A stretch of 64,000 nt of DNA, taken from contig CM075651.1 in NCBI GenBank assembly GCA_037953625.1, forward strand, positions 128,678,501-128,742,500, in the 5' to 3' direction. Position numbers and translations under genes: made by a program. Below the pieces are notes generated by a model. It did no database searches. It saw only the letters and a list, made by a program, of their open reading frames with translations, and had not been told where the DNA came from. Within the stretch, counting starts at the first letter, position 1. Each line of letters opens with the position of its first letter. This stretch comes from Crotalaria pallida (Eukaryota > Streptophyta > Magnoliopsida > Fabales > Fabaceae). Below are positions 12,453-24,286 of this stretch, piece after piece.

Positions 12453-14108
12453 TTTCTCCTTTTTTATTTCTGGTTGTTGCTGAAGGTCTCAATGGTTTGC
12501 TTAGGAAAGCGGTGGAGATTGGGAGATTTAAACAATATATGGTGGGGAGGGGTGATGTTGGAATCAGTCTATTACAATATGCAGATGATGCAGTCATTAA
12601 AGGTGATGGTTAAAATGAAAATGCGATGGTAATTAAATGTATTTTGAGAATGTTCGAGCTTTGTTCTGGGCTGAAGGTAAACTTTAACAAGAGTCAGCTG
12701 CTGGCTGTAAATATTGATCCCACAAGGGTATATTCCATGGCTGGTGGTTTTCTGAATTGTCCTATTGGTCAATGGCCTTTGAATTTTCTTGGTATTCCTA
12801 TTGGGATTAATCATCGGAAAGGTGTTTTCTGGAATCGGTTAGTGGATATGACGATGAAAAGGCTTTCATCTTGGAGCAGTAAATATCTGTCCTTTGGAGG
12901 AAGGGTGGATTTGCTGAACTCTGTTCTTAATGTGTTGCATGTCTTCCTTCTTTTCTTCTACAAAGCTCCGAAAAAGGTGGTAAGCACTTTAAATGGGGAG
13001 GGTGTGGGATCAAAAGAAAAATACCTTGGGTTAAATGGGTTACTGTTTGTACAGAGAGGAATAAGGGAGGGTTGGGAATAAAACATTTAGGGTCTTTTAA
13101 TTTGGCTTTATTAGGTAAATGGCGGTGGCGAATGTTGGTAGAAAGGGAGAGGATGTGGGTGAGAGTTTTAGAAGCAAAATATGGTCAGGTCGGGTTGGTT
13201 TTTAGACAGGAGCCGGAATCTCACTGTATGAGGAATTCCTCTTTATGGTGGAGGGGTATTGTTGACATTGAGAGTGGGTTGAGGCCTGAGCAAAGATGGT
13301 TATCTAGGAGTATAGTGGTAAAGTAGGGGATGGGAGGGAGACTAGTTTTTGGTAGGATGTATGGGTAGGGAATGAGAGTTTGAAGGATAGGTTCCCTAGA
13401 TTGTTTTCCTTAAGTGTTGATAAAAACAACACTGTTAGGGAGCTAGCAAGTTGGGTTAATGGTGTTTGGGTTTGGGATTTTAAGTGGAGGAGAGAGTTTT
13501 TTGTTTGGGAACATGATGTATTTAATGAATTATCGTGTGTAGTTGGAAATTTTGTTTTGAACCAGGATAAACAGGATGTGTAGTGATGGCGACCAGAAAC
13601 ACAGGGAGTCTATTCTGTCAGATCTGCATACCATGAATTGCATGACAAAAAAGTTCCAGAATCGGAGGTTTATTACAAGACATTGTGGAAGGCAACGACA
13701 TCTCTAAAGGCGATTGCGCTTGGCTGGAGAGTTATTATCAACAAAGTTCCGTCTAAGGTGAACCTGATCCGTCGCGGGGTCCCATTACAAGCAGAGCAGA
13801 TATTTTGTGCCTTATGCAAAGAAGATGAAGAGACAACTGGACATTTTTTTAGTGTAGGTGCTCCTAAAAAGTGTGGCAAGAGATATATAATTGGTTTGGT
13901 TTTGTATATATCTGTTTTTCATAATGACAGTATGCTACATTACAAACAACATTTAAATTTAATTCAGAATAGGAGGGCTAGACATTGTTGGTCTTTGGTG
14001 TGGTTAACGTGTATCTGGATAATTTGGAAATGGTGGAATGATAATGTTTTCAATGAAGGCGGTCAAGTCTTGCAGAAGATGATGGACAAGATTCAAGTTA
14101 GATCCTGA
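12453..14108 (+). pseudogene. LINE ORF2 remnant: reverse transcriptase C-terminal half and zf-RVT region
   Basis: The frame is broken into pieces at about 12453-12613, 12626-13081, 13072-13326, 13380-13583 and 13638-14105. The first carries the catalytic YADD of the reverse transcriptase (QYADDAVIKG). The second carries the thumb region typical of plant LINEs (FLGIPIG, SSKYLSFGGRV). The last contains the zf-RVT-like segment (SLKAIALGWRVIINKVP, CALCKEDEETTGHFF). Stops and frameshifts separate the pieces, so it encodes no working enzyme. It is a different LINE family from the one at 14905-25769, whose active site reads FADD. Confidence 0.88.
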
Positions 14109-14431
14109 CTTTGGTTAAAAGGAAAATATAAGAAAGGATGTATATCATTTTATGAATGGATTTCAAACCCGCTACAAAGCTTGATGGCATACTGTTGATG
14201 AGTTGGATTTAGTTGCAGGTTGTGTGGTTACTGTTAATTAATTTTCAATGGTAGGATTTTGATTTTTTTATGTATTCTTTGGAGGCGGGTTCAGAAATTT
14301 TTAGAGGTTTTTATTAGGTTCAGCCTTTGGGAGGTTTATTTTCTCTGTGTACATATCTTTGGTCTTTTGTTCTGGAAGTATCCCTTGTACATCTAGTGCT
14401 TAATAAAATTTCTTATCTTATCCAAAAAAAA
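12453..14431 (+). mobile_element. 5'-truncated L1-type LINE with 20 bp TSD
   Basis: The insertion is bounded by a 20 bp duplication (12433-12452 and 14432-14451, one mismatch) and ends in a poly(A) run at about 14424-14433. It retains only the 3' half of ORF2, as expected when target-primed reverse transcription stops early. The 3' untranslated region runs from about 14109 to the poly(A). Confidence 0.9.
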
Positions 14432-14451
14432 AAGACGGATGGCATCACCTT

Positions 14452-14893
14452 CATGGAGGATCTTTAGACCAGCTCTGAGACTTCTTTATTTTGATCTATT
14501 CATATTTTCATAGTTTTGAAAGGTTTTTCAGAGTTTTGGTCTATCTTTTGTTATGTACTATCTTTGAACTCATTTTATGGATCATGACCTACCAGACTTT
14601 ATGTATTTTGTATTTGGACACAATCTATGATGTATATATTTTATGTTCGTACCTCGTGTCTTCTCTTAAAGTTATTTTATGTCTTCCGCTCACTCTGAAT
14701 GATCCAAAGTTTGAATTCGGTTCTGTTTTAAATACGATACAAATTTAAGTATTCGAGATGCATGAAACTTTGAATTTAAGTTCAATATTAAACAAACTAT
14801 TTCAAATCTTTGATTTACGAAACCATCTCGAATCTATTTGCATAATAAGCGTCTGACCGAATTCGATAATCCTCTCAAGGTCTTATTTCAAAG
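14452..14893 (+). other. Right part of the interrupted LTR-like fragment; no gene seen
   Basis: This AT-rich stretch follows the second copy of the 20 bp LINE target duplication, so it was contiguous with the sequence left of 12453. It is cut again at about 14905 by the next LINE. No convincing coding region is present. Confidence 0.45.
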
Positions 14894-15052
14894 AAAATAA
14901 ATCTTTTTTTTTTTGGTAAATAAAAATTTTTTATTAATACTAACTCACAAAATTTTAGCACTTACAAAAACAAGACCCAAAGCCACCTTCTAGGAAGGGT
15001 TCAATGGGAAAAAATAATTAATCCAGACCCTAAAAAGCAATAAAACCAAAAG

Positions 15053-17775
15053 CTAAATAAGAGCCAACACTCTATTAACTAACACTGAGCTCTTACACCT
15101 GTCAACAACCCCAAGCTTGTTCCTTATCCTCTCTGCCAAATCTCGAAGAGCCACCCTACTTCTTGCTGCTGGACTTTCCTTCTTCAGCTGGAATCGGCGA
15201 CGACACCGCTCCATCCAGATTTCGTAAACCGCCGTCGCGAGCACAGCTATGGCCACCTTCTTGTAAGTTCTGTCTTTAACTCCATAACTCACCCATCTTA
15301 TCAAATTGCTGCATCTATATGAATTTACTTGCATGCACATCCAATTAGCCATAGAAGTCAATAGATTCTTGCTCCAATTGCACTGGAAGAATAAATGATC
15401 TCTAGATTCCTGACCTTGCTCACATAAGGGACATAGTGTCGAGTTTAGGCTCATGAAGTTCTTTAACCGATCACACGTATTAAGTCGATTAAGCAACATC
15501 AACCACACAATAAAACAATGTTTAGGCATGGAAAATGAATTCCAAGCCACTCTGTGAAACTTAAACTTCTCTAGGTTACCACATAAGAACATGTAACCCA
15601 TCTGAACTGTGTAGTCTCCATTCAACCACCGACCATTCACTACCCTAGGAGCCAGATGATTTCTGACCTTCAGAAGCTGTTTATAATGCCAACCTTGATC
15701 CTGACGAGGTTGAGCTTCCCAAATGCTATCATTCCTCAAATAGATTTGGTTAACCCACTTGACCCATAAGATGTCCTCCTTTTCAGCAATGTTCCAAATT
15801 TGCTTACCAAGAGCAGCTTGGTTCCATAAAACAGAATTCTTGAATCCTAAGCCTCCAAACCTCTTTTCCTTACACACCTGAGCCCAACTAACATTACCAG
15901 CATGCTTATCACCCCATAAAAACTTCCTGCAGACTTTCTCAACACCCTTCAGAACAGCCTTAGGAATAATGAACACAGAAGCCCAATAAGTACGTAGAGT
16001 AAGGAGAACAGAATTAATCAACACACACCTAGCCTGATAAGACAAATGTCTAGTCTTCCAACTGTTAACACAAGCAGCCACCTTATCAATTGGGATCATA
16101 CAAGTTGCTATGGACCACTTCTTAGCAGTAATGGGAAATCCTAGATACCTGAAAGGAAAAGACCCCTCCTGAAACCCAGTGCACTCCACAATCCTGCTTC
16201 TTAAAGGCTCCTTCACCCCAGCTAGGTAAACCTGAGATTTAGCTGGATTAGCATACATCCCAGAGTTCATAGAGAATTCATTCATAGCCCTCATAACAAC
16301 TCTCACACTGTTAGGATGTCCCTTACAGAAAGTCATAAGGTCATCAGCAAAAATCAAATTGACAAGAGACAATTCTTTGCATAATGGGTGAAATCTGAAC
16401 CCTTGCTCATTAGTAGCAGCCATTAGCCTTCTAGAAAGCCCTTCCATAGCAATGACAAACAGTAATGGAGAGATAGGATCTCCTTGTCTAATGCCACCAT
16501 GGCTTTTAAAATGGTGAGAATGTTGACCATTAATCACAATTCTAAAAGTCACAGTAGAAATGCACTCCATAATCCAGTTAATAAACTTTGAAGGAAACCT
16601 CAAAGCCTCTAGCATTTCTTTCAAGTAGCTCCAACTTAAGGTGTCATAAGCCTTCATAAGATCAATTTTCAGTAAGCATCTAGCTGAAACATTTTTCCTT
16701 CTGTACAACCTCATAAGATCCTGAACAATAAGTACATTATGCACAATACTGCTCCCCTTTACAGAAGCTGCTTGATTATTATTAATAATCCTAGGAAGAA
16801 TTTCTCTTATTCTGATGCACATTAGTTTAGAAATACATTTATATAAGACATTGCAGCAAGCTATAGGCCTGTAATCCTTAATAGAAGTAGCATTTTCACA
16901 TTTAGGCACCATCACTAAATCTGTGTAATTCAGAGCTTTGAGTAATTTACCTGAATGGAAAAATTCCTCAACAGCCAGACAACACTCCTCTCCAATCTCC
17001 TCCCAGGCTGCTTGAAAGAAACCTGATCCAAAGCCATCAGGTCCAGGGGATTTGTCCTTATCAATAGACCACATAGCTTGCTTAATTTCCTCCCTAGAAA
17101 AAGGCTTTATAAGAGCAAGCTGCTCATCAACACTCAATACTGGCCCATACTGTGAAACAGAGTCCTCTAGAGACCACACTACCTCCTTCATGCCATACAG
17201 CTTAGAATTGTGCTTCACAAATTCTTCCATAATCTCCTGCTGATTATTAATACACAGGCCCTCTTCAGTAGTTATGCTTAGAATACGATTCCTGTATTGC
17301 CTTGTCCTAATAACATTGTGAAAATAAGCAGTGTTCTGATCACCCTCCTTAATCCACCTATCCTTTGCCTTTTGTTTCAAGATAGAAATAGAATTATTCA
17401 GAGCCTTCAGATATTGGAAATATTTGTCTTTTTCCAGCTGATGAAGAATAGGATCCTGAGGCCTCAGGTTAATCTCTGATTGAATGAGATCCAATTCCCT
17501 CCTCAGAACCTGCTCCTGATTCACTGAATCCACATACTCCTTATCATTCAGTTGCTTTAGAGGCTGCTGAACCATCTTCAATTTTTTTCATAACTCTAAA
17601 CTGTGCATGGCCTTCAATATCACTCTCCCAACACTCCTTAACAATACCCTTAAAATCATGATTCTGTGCACAAATATTAAAAAACTTGAACCCCTTCCTT
17701 GATTTAGCAACTCCATCAACACTCCTAATCAGGGCAGGAGAGTGATCAGAAATGCTATTGTTTAGGAACTGAGTG
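15053..17775 (-). pseudogene. LINE ORF2, end of endonuclease plus reverse transcriptase and zf-RVT
   Basis: After the insert, the frame reads NNSISDHSPALI (end of endonuclease). It then meets a frameshift at a seven-base T run (17582-17588; A run on the coding strand), where one extra base is the likely cause. From there 842 codons are open to 15053. Visible blocks are YRPIACCNVLYKCISKL, NQAASVKGSSIVHNVL, KIDLMKAYDTLSW, GGIRQGDPISPLLF and the catalytic FADD, then LGFPI, and a C-terminal zf-RVT segment (CPLCEQGQESRDHLFFQC). Except for the frameshift the reverse transcriptase looks undamaged. Confidence 0.9.
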
Positions 17776-19369
17776 TGAGGAAATCGCAATTGGTGGTTGG
17801 AGAGACTTAGGAACCCTAGGAAAACACCTAGAAGGGGGGTTGAATAGGTGTTGAAGCTACCTTGAAAGATTTTCGAACGAAACAAATCGAAACAATCAAA
17901 ACAAATGATTTTTGCAAATTCTACAGCACTTAATCGATTAACCTGCAATTTACTCGAGTAGTACTCGATTAAACTTGAACTTAATCGATTAAATATGACA
18001 GAAAACAGAAAAATCAATTTTTCATTCGAATACGAAAATCAATCAATTCACATGCAAGATCAGAGATACAACGGAAATGATTAACACCTATATTCTTATT
18101 GATTAACCTAGTTATGAAAATGATTTTCCCTTTATCAATTTGAACAATCAAAGATTCAATTCAATCAATTATGAAAATCAATCTTTCTAGGTTTTCAACC
18201 AAGAACGCAATCAAATGACTTGAATATAAAGAGTAAGGGTTTAGAGATACGACACAGTGATTTATCCTGGTTCACTTTCATCCACTTGAAAGCTACATCC
18301 AGTCCCCTCTTCAACCAAGAGAGATTCTTCACTATGAGGAATTAGAGTTCTCAAATTACAAGTGATTGCCTCACAAGACTCCCTTCTTGCTAGCCTACAA
18401 GAGATAACCGACACCCTTGCCTTGTAATCCTATTGATCTTCTCTCTAATCTAACCTCTACCCCTTGTTGATAATCGACACAACAAGTCTTCAATTGCTTG
18501 ATGATAATCCACACACCAAGGCTTCACTTGCTTGATTCACAACCAAGACTTCTTCTTCTTCTTCAATAAGAATGCACTTGCTTGATGATAAAATCGACAC
18601 ACCAAGACTTCTTGTTTGTTGTAGTGGCTTGCCTTCTTGCAAAGATTACAACACAATAGAAAACACAAAACAATCCTATGAATCTCAATCAAGAGTTATG
18701 ACAATTCACCATAAGAGATTCAAAGGTTCTTGATCAAAGAATATGAAAATATGAGAACTTTGATCTTTATAAAATGAGAGAGAATAGAGTGGCTTGATTC
18801 TTTGTAAAACTTGTATGAAAATGATTCTAATTAGTCACAAATAATAGGAAAAGGTTTATATAGAATACCCAAAAGTTGTAGCACTTAAAAACTGATTTTG
18901 AGAAGTGAAAAACGTATTTTAAAAATCAGTTCAGCAGTACTTAATCGATTAAGCAAGTCGTGTACTCGAGTAGTACTCGATTAAGTTAATCACTTAATCG
19001 ATTAAGTTGGTACTGCACATGTTCAAAACTTGTTTTCTCAAAATCCAACCTTTCCTTTAAAACCTTTAAGCCACCTATTAATTCTAGGTTAAGTGAAAAC
19101 TCAAATTATGATTAAATCATGACTTATGAATGAGATTCACTACCCTCTATAATAATCTACCCAAATAAAAAACCTATGAAGCTTGAGAGGCAAAAGATAA
19201 AAGAAATACAAATACACTCAAACTTAGGTCTTCATGAGCTTGCTTTCTCTCTTCTTCATTTGATGTTTGTTGTTGCTTGTTGAGCTTGAAACTTGATCAA
19301 CACTTGTAGCTTGTTCAAAAACACTTTGTCATTATCAAAATATTCATCATGTTCATCATGGAACTAACA
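17776..19369 (-). repeat. 3' LTR of the gag-only element
   Basis: This is the 1594 bp partner of 22038-23631. It is preceded on the element strand by the polypurine tract at 19370-19383. Palindrome clusters lie at about 17929-17994 and 18940-19007. Confidence 0.93.
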
Positions 19370-20174
19370 ATCTCCCCCTTTTTGAAAATGACAACCCATG
19401 TTTTGAAATCGCTTGAAGTTGTTGATGCTTGAAACATTTGATCACTTGAGAAGAACCTTTCTCCCCCTCAATCAATGCTTTAACACTTGAATCCAATTGA
19501 GATAGAAGCTTGATTCTCCCCCTATCTTAAACAACTTAGCTCAACCTACATAAAAACAACAAAAAACAACCTTTCTCCAAATATAATATCATATATTTCT
19601 CCCATGTTTTGAAAACATACCATTTCTCCCCATTTGAGAAATATTTCATTCAATTCAAAACATCATATTTCTCCCCCTTTGGCATTATCAAAAAGTAATA
19701 TATACCAATTGAAATATAACATCTAAGCCAAGGTAAGAAATCAATGATCATTTCTTCACAACATTGATATCAATTGAACAAATACAATAGAGCTATACTT
19801 TGAAATATGATATCAATTGGTAAGATAATATAACAATTGAAATATGATACCAATTGAGAACTAAAATATCATAATATCACTTAACAAAGAAGATATCAAT
19901 TGTAAAGAAGAATCAATAATCACAAAAGCATGATAATCAACTAATAATCTCTCAATGATACAAATTGAATTAACTAAACATTTAGAAAAGTAATATCAAT
20001 TGAGAAGATACCAATTGAGATAATATATCAATATCAAATATTACCACTTTGTAGGACATTCACTTGAGATGCAAGTGTGATACCAATTGAAGATGTGAAT
20101 ATAGACATTCATAGTTGAGACCAATTGAGAACATGTGTCATTCATTTGCATCTTCAATCAAACCTACAAAACAA
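19370..20174 (-). repeat. gag-LTR noncoding region with PPT and ATACCAATTGA repeats
   Basis: The polypurine tract is at 19370-19383 and a second purine-rich block, at about 19671-19681, is followed by a GGCATTATCAAAAAG-like sequence. Roughly ten copies of a motif near ATACCAATTGA (plus strand) lie between 19700 and 20135. Read on the element strand they are TCAATTGGTAT, matching the LTR/primer-site junction. No pol remnant is visible. Confidence 0.7.
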
Positions 20175-21965
20175 TCATGCTTTGCTTTTTGGTATCCAAA
20201 TGGTTTTGGATCCATTTTTGTTAGTGTAGGGACTTTCACCCTTTTTCATCCAAACAAAATTTCCTTTAGGTATACCATGCACTTTAACATAACACACATT
20301 TGAAGTATGTCCATGAGTACCACAATAGAAACATGTTGGAGGATTTGAAAAATCAACTTTAGAAAAATCAACAACATTTCTATGAGATTTACTCTTAGCA
20401 TTAGTATAACCCAAACCAAACTTGTTTGAATTTTCTCTTTGAAAATTTAACAATGTGCGCAATCTAATATCACAAATGGTGAAACTTGCAAGCTTATTTT
20501 TCAAAATAGCATTTTCATCCTTAAGCAACTTGCAACTCTCACAATCAACCACAACATTCAATCTACTAGCACAATCACAAGAAGAACTAGCATAGATAAG
20601 ATCAAGAGTTTCATTTTCAAGATTAAGCTCATCAACTTGTTTTTGAAGATCTAAAATCTCTTTTTGATGTTTCAAAATGAGCTTCTTTCTTTCAATGTTT
20701 TTCAAAGCTAGTTTTTCAAGTTGTTCATACATTTCTTCATAAGCATTATGTAACAATTCATATTTAGAAGAAATTTCGGATTTAGATTCACTTACATTGC
20801 TATCCTCGCTTTGATAACTTGATTCATCATTTGAACTTTGTTCTTCATCATCTACTAGAGTTATCAAGTTGAGACAAGCGGCTTCTTCATCATCCGATGA
20901 ACTACTCGATGTGCTTTTCTTGTTATCTTCATCACTATCCCAAACTATGTATGCTATTTTAGATTTAGATTTTTTCTTGTCTTTCTCTTTCTTCTTGAGA
21001 TACTTAGAGCATGAGTACTTGAGATGACCGGGCTTTCCACATTCATGGCAAACTACACCTTCTTTTGAAGTTTTGGTCTTGTTGTGTGGGGAATCCTTCT
21101 CTTTACTTTTGTCCTTGTTCAACCTTCCTTTTCTCCTTAGAAACTTGTCAAACTCTTTTAACAAAAGTTTCATGTCTTTTTCATCAACATCGGAATCGGA
21201 ATCTTCACTATCATCATCATCGGAACTATCTTTCTTTTTATATGCACTTTTGACTCTAAGAGCAAGTCCTTTCCTTGATTTGTTCTTATCCGACTCTTCA
21301 TTGATACTTAATCGTCCAAGCTCCATTTCATGTTCTTGAAGTTTTCCGAAAAGTGTTGCTAGATCCATAGCATCCAAATTTTTAGATTCAACAATAGCCG
21401 TTACTTTTGGTTGCCAATTCCTGTCTAAACATCTCAACACTTTGTTAGAAATTTCACCTTGTAAGAAAGTCTTACCAAGAGCAAGTAAATGATTTATAAT
21501 GTGAGTAAAACGCTTTTGCATATCATTTATAGATTCATTTGGAAGCATATGAAACAATTCATAATCACGCATTAAAGCATTCAATCTAGCTCTCCTAACC
21601 TCACTAGTTCCTTCATGAGTCACTTGTAAAGTGTCCCACATTTCCTTAGCACTAGAACATTGAGAAACTCTAAAGAACTCGTCATAGGATAAAGCGGATG
21701 TGATGATATTCTTTGCTTTATAATCATATTGAATTTTATTTCTATCATCATCCTTCCACTTATCCTCGGGGATCAATTGTTCTACACCTTCAACTAAACT
21801 AGAGGGGATATGAGGACCTTTTTCAACTACTTTCCAAATTTCACTATCTATGGCTTGGATAAAGATTTTCATTCTAACTTTCCAATATGCATAGCCTTCT
21901 CCGGTAAACAATGGAGGACGACTTATTGAAGCACCTTCACCACCAAAGGGATTAATGGAACCCAT
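20175..21965 (-). CDS. Gag of the gag-only element (596 aa)
   Basis: The frame is intact from ATG to stop. It opens MGSINPFGGEG followed by PPLFTGEGYAYWKVRMKIFI, a DUF4219/UBN2-type Gag start. The helical UBN2 core spans about residues 60-220, and is followed by a Ser/Asp/Lys-rich region. Two CCHC knuckles are seen, CHECGKPGHLKYSC (about residue 308) and CFYCGTHGHTSNVC (about 550), with a coiled-coil-like stretch between them. The Gag of the SIRE copia at 46787-48586 has the same architecture and near-equal length (599 aa). It should package the element RNA. Conservation of this frame without pol suggests Gag is still useful to the element. Confidence 0.93.
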   Translation of the reverse strand: MGSINPFGGEGASISRPPLFTGEGYAYWKVRMKIFIQAIDSEIWKVVEKGPHIPSSLVEGVEQLIPEDKWKDDDRNKIQYDYKAKNIITSALSYDEFFRVSQCSSAKEMWDTLQVTHEGTSEVRRARLNALMRDYELFHMLPNESINDMQKRFTHIINHLLALGKTFLQGEISNKVLRCLDRNWQPKVTAIVESKNLDAMDLATLFGKLQEHEMELGRLSINEESDKNKSRKGLALRVKSAYKKKDSSDDDDSEDSDSDVDEKDMKLLLKEFDKFLRRKGRLNKDKSKEKDSPHNKTKTSKEGVVCHECGKPGHLKYSCSKYLKKKEKDKKKSKSKIAYIVWDSDEDNKKSTSSSSSDDEEAACLNLITLVDDEEQSSNDESSYQSEDSNVSESKSEISSKYELLHNAYEEMYEQLEKLALKNIERKKLILKHQKEILDLQKQVDELNLENETLDLIYASSSCDCASRLNVVVDCESCKLLKDENAILKNKLASFTICDIRLRTLLNFQRENSNKFGLGYTNAKSKSHRNVVDFSKVDFSNPPTCFYCGTHGHTSNVCYVKVHGIPKGNFVWMKKGESPYTNKNGSKTIWIPKSKA

Positions 21966-22023
21966 TGCGATTTTCTTAAAGGATCTTTACGAAAAAGCTC
22001 TTATGCTCGTGTCTTTCGACCGA

Positions 22024-22035
22024 GCTCTGATACCA
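22024..22035 (-). promoter_or_regulatory. Primer-binding site, initiator tRNA-Met
   Basis: TGGTATCAGAGC on the minus strand lies two bases inside the 5' LTR. It is complementary to the 3' end of plant initiator tRNA-Met, the usual copia primer. Confidence 0.9.
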
Positions 22036-22037
22036 AT

Positions 22038-23631
22038 TGAGGAAATCGCAATTGGTGGTTGGAGAGACTTAGGAACCCTAGGAAAACACCTAGAAGGGGG
22101 GTTGAATAGGTGTTGAAGCTACCTTGAAAGATTTTCGAACGAAACAAATCGAAACAATCAAAACAAATGATTTTTGCAAATTCTACAGCACTTAATCGAT
22201 TAACCTGCAATTTACTCGAGTAGTACTCGATTAAACTTGAACTTAATCGATTAAATATGACAGAAAACAGAAAAATCAATTTTTCATTCGAATACGAAAA
22301 TCAATCAATTCACATGCAAGATCAGAGATACAACGGAAATGATTAACACCTATATTCTTATTGATTAACCTAGTTATGAAAATGATTTTCCCTTTATCAA
22401 TTTGAACAATCAAAGATTCAATTCAATCAATTATGAAAATCAATCTTTCTAGGTTTTCAACCAAGAACGCAATCAAATGACTTGAATATAAAGAGTAAGG
22501 GTTTAGAGATACGACACAGTGATTTATCCTGGTTCACTTTCATCCACTTGAAAGCTACATCCAGTCCCCTCTTCAACCAAGAGAGATTCTTCACTATGAG
22601 GAATTAGAGTTCTCAAATTACAAGTGATTGCCTCACAAGACTCCCTTCTTGCTAGCCTACAAGAGATAACCGACACCCTTGCCTTGTAATCCTATTGATC
22701 TTCTCTCTAATCTAACCTCTACCCCTTGTTGATAATCGACACAACAAGTCTTCAATTGCTTGATGATAATCCACACACCAAGGCTTCACTTGCTTGATTC
22801 ACAACCAAGACTTCTTCTTCTTCTTCAATAAGAATGCACTTGCTTGATGATAAAATCGACACACCAAGACTTCTTGTTTGTTGTAGTGGCTTGCCTTCTT
22901 GCAAAGATTACAACACAATAGAAAACACAAAACAATCCTATGAATCTCAATCAAGAGTTATGACAATTCACCATAAGAGATTCAAAGGTTCTTGATCAAA
23001 GAATATGAAAATATGAGAACTTTGATCTTTATAAAATGAGAGAGAATAGAGTGGCTTGATTCTTTGTAAAACTTGTATGAAAATGATTCTAATTAGTCAC
23101 AAATAATAGGAAAAGGTTTATATAGAATACCCAAAAGTTGTAGCACTTAAAAACTGATTTTGAGAAGTGAAAAACGTATTTTAAAAATCAGTTCAGCAGT
23201 ACTTAATCGATTAAGCAAGTCGTGTACTCGAGTAGTACTCGATTAAGTTAATCACTTAATCGATTAAGTTGGTACTGCACATGTTCAAAACTTGTTTTCT
23301 CAAAATCCAACCTTTCCTTTAAAACCTTTAAGCCACCTATTAATTCTAGGTTAAGTGAAAACTCAAATTATGATTAAATCATGACTTATGAATGAGATTC
23401 ACTACCCTCTATAATAATCTACCCAAATAAAAAACCTATGAAGCTTGAGAGGCAAAAGATAAAAGAAATACAAATACACTCAAACTTAGGTCTTCATGAG
23501 CTTGCTTTCTCTCTTCTTCATTTGATGTTTGTTGTTGCTTGTTGAGCTTGAAACTTGATCAACACTTGTAGCTTGTTCAAAAACACTTTGTCATTATCAA
23601 AATATTCATCATGTTCATCATGGAACTAACA
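22038..23631 (-). repeat. 5' LTR of the gag-only element
   Basis: This 1594 bp LTR is identical in length to its partner and identical by eye. The U3 palindrome cluster lies at about 23202-23269 and includes TTAATCGATTAA and CTCGAGTA variants. The TATA box is at 23117-23125. A second palindrome cluster is at about 22191-22256. Confidence 0.93.
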
Positions 23632-24286
23632 GAGTGTACATAAAAGGCCAAGTGAGGATCCATTCTTCATTAACCATACTCCTGTCCAGCTTGCTATAAA
23701 TCCTGTTACCATCTGATTGCCTATTGCACCAAGTAAATTGATTACCACAATACTTCATATCTTGCAGCCTACACTCCTGGACACAATCTCTGAACTCAGC
23801 CATAGCCTCCCAATCTATCTGATTACCACCCAATTTCTCAGCAGGATCTAAACAACAATTAAAATCCCCTGAAACAAGCCAAGGTATCTTAATTGTAGAT
23901 TGAATCCTCTTTAAATCCTCCCATAATTCTCTTCTCAAAATCTGATCATTTGCACCATACACAAAAGTTGCATACCACTGCACTGAATTGTAAGGCAAGG
24001 AAATAAGACAATGAATCATCTGATTAGACCTCTCCACAACAGAGACATTGAACATATCTGGCTTCCATAGAACACAAATTCTCCCTACAGGGTGCTGATC
24101 AATATTTGAAACATAATGTCATCCAGGAGCAAACTTACTCAGAGTAAAACACACAGAGTTAGCTCTTAGTTTATTTTCCAAAATACCCAACGAACCAACA
24201 TTATTCTCAGAACAAAGAGATTTTAATTCCCTTTGTTTTTGAGGGTTATTGAACCCTTTCACATTCCAAGTTAAGATATTATCCAT
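23632..24286 (-). pseudogene. LINE ORF2, N-terminal endonuclease part (broken)
   Basis: The frame starts at the ATG overlapping the ORF1 stop (24284-24286). It runs through an apurinic-endonuclease-like domain: WNVKGFNNPQK near the start, then VSGDFNCCLDP and GNQFTWCN. An in-frame TGA at 24119-24121, probably from a Trp codon, breaks it early. The frame reopens until the LTR element inserts at 23631. The domain resumes beyond the insert at 17775, where the catalytic SDHSP motif occurs. The protein would nick target DNA to prime reverse transcription, but this copy cannot make it whole. Confidence 0.85.

Larger units (their letters stand above)
17776..23631 (-). mobile_element. Complete gag-only LTR retrotransposon (TR-GAG type, SIRE-related)
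   Basis: The element is 5856 bp with two 1594 bp LTRs (22038-23631 is 5', 17776-19369 is 3') starting TGTTAGTTCC and ending TTTCCTCA on its own strand. It is flanked by GAGTG at 17771-17775 and 23632-23636. Between the LTRs are a primer site for initiator tRNA-Met, one 596 aa Gag and about 800 bp of noncoding DNA with a polypurine tract; there is no protease, integrase or reverse transcriptase. The LTRs show no difference by eye, so the insertion is recent. It must use enzymes from another element. Confidence 0.95.
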
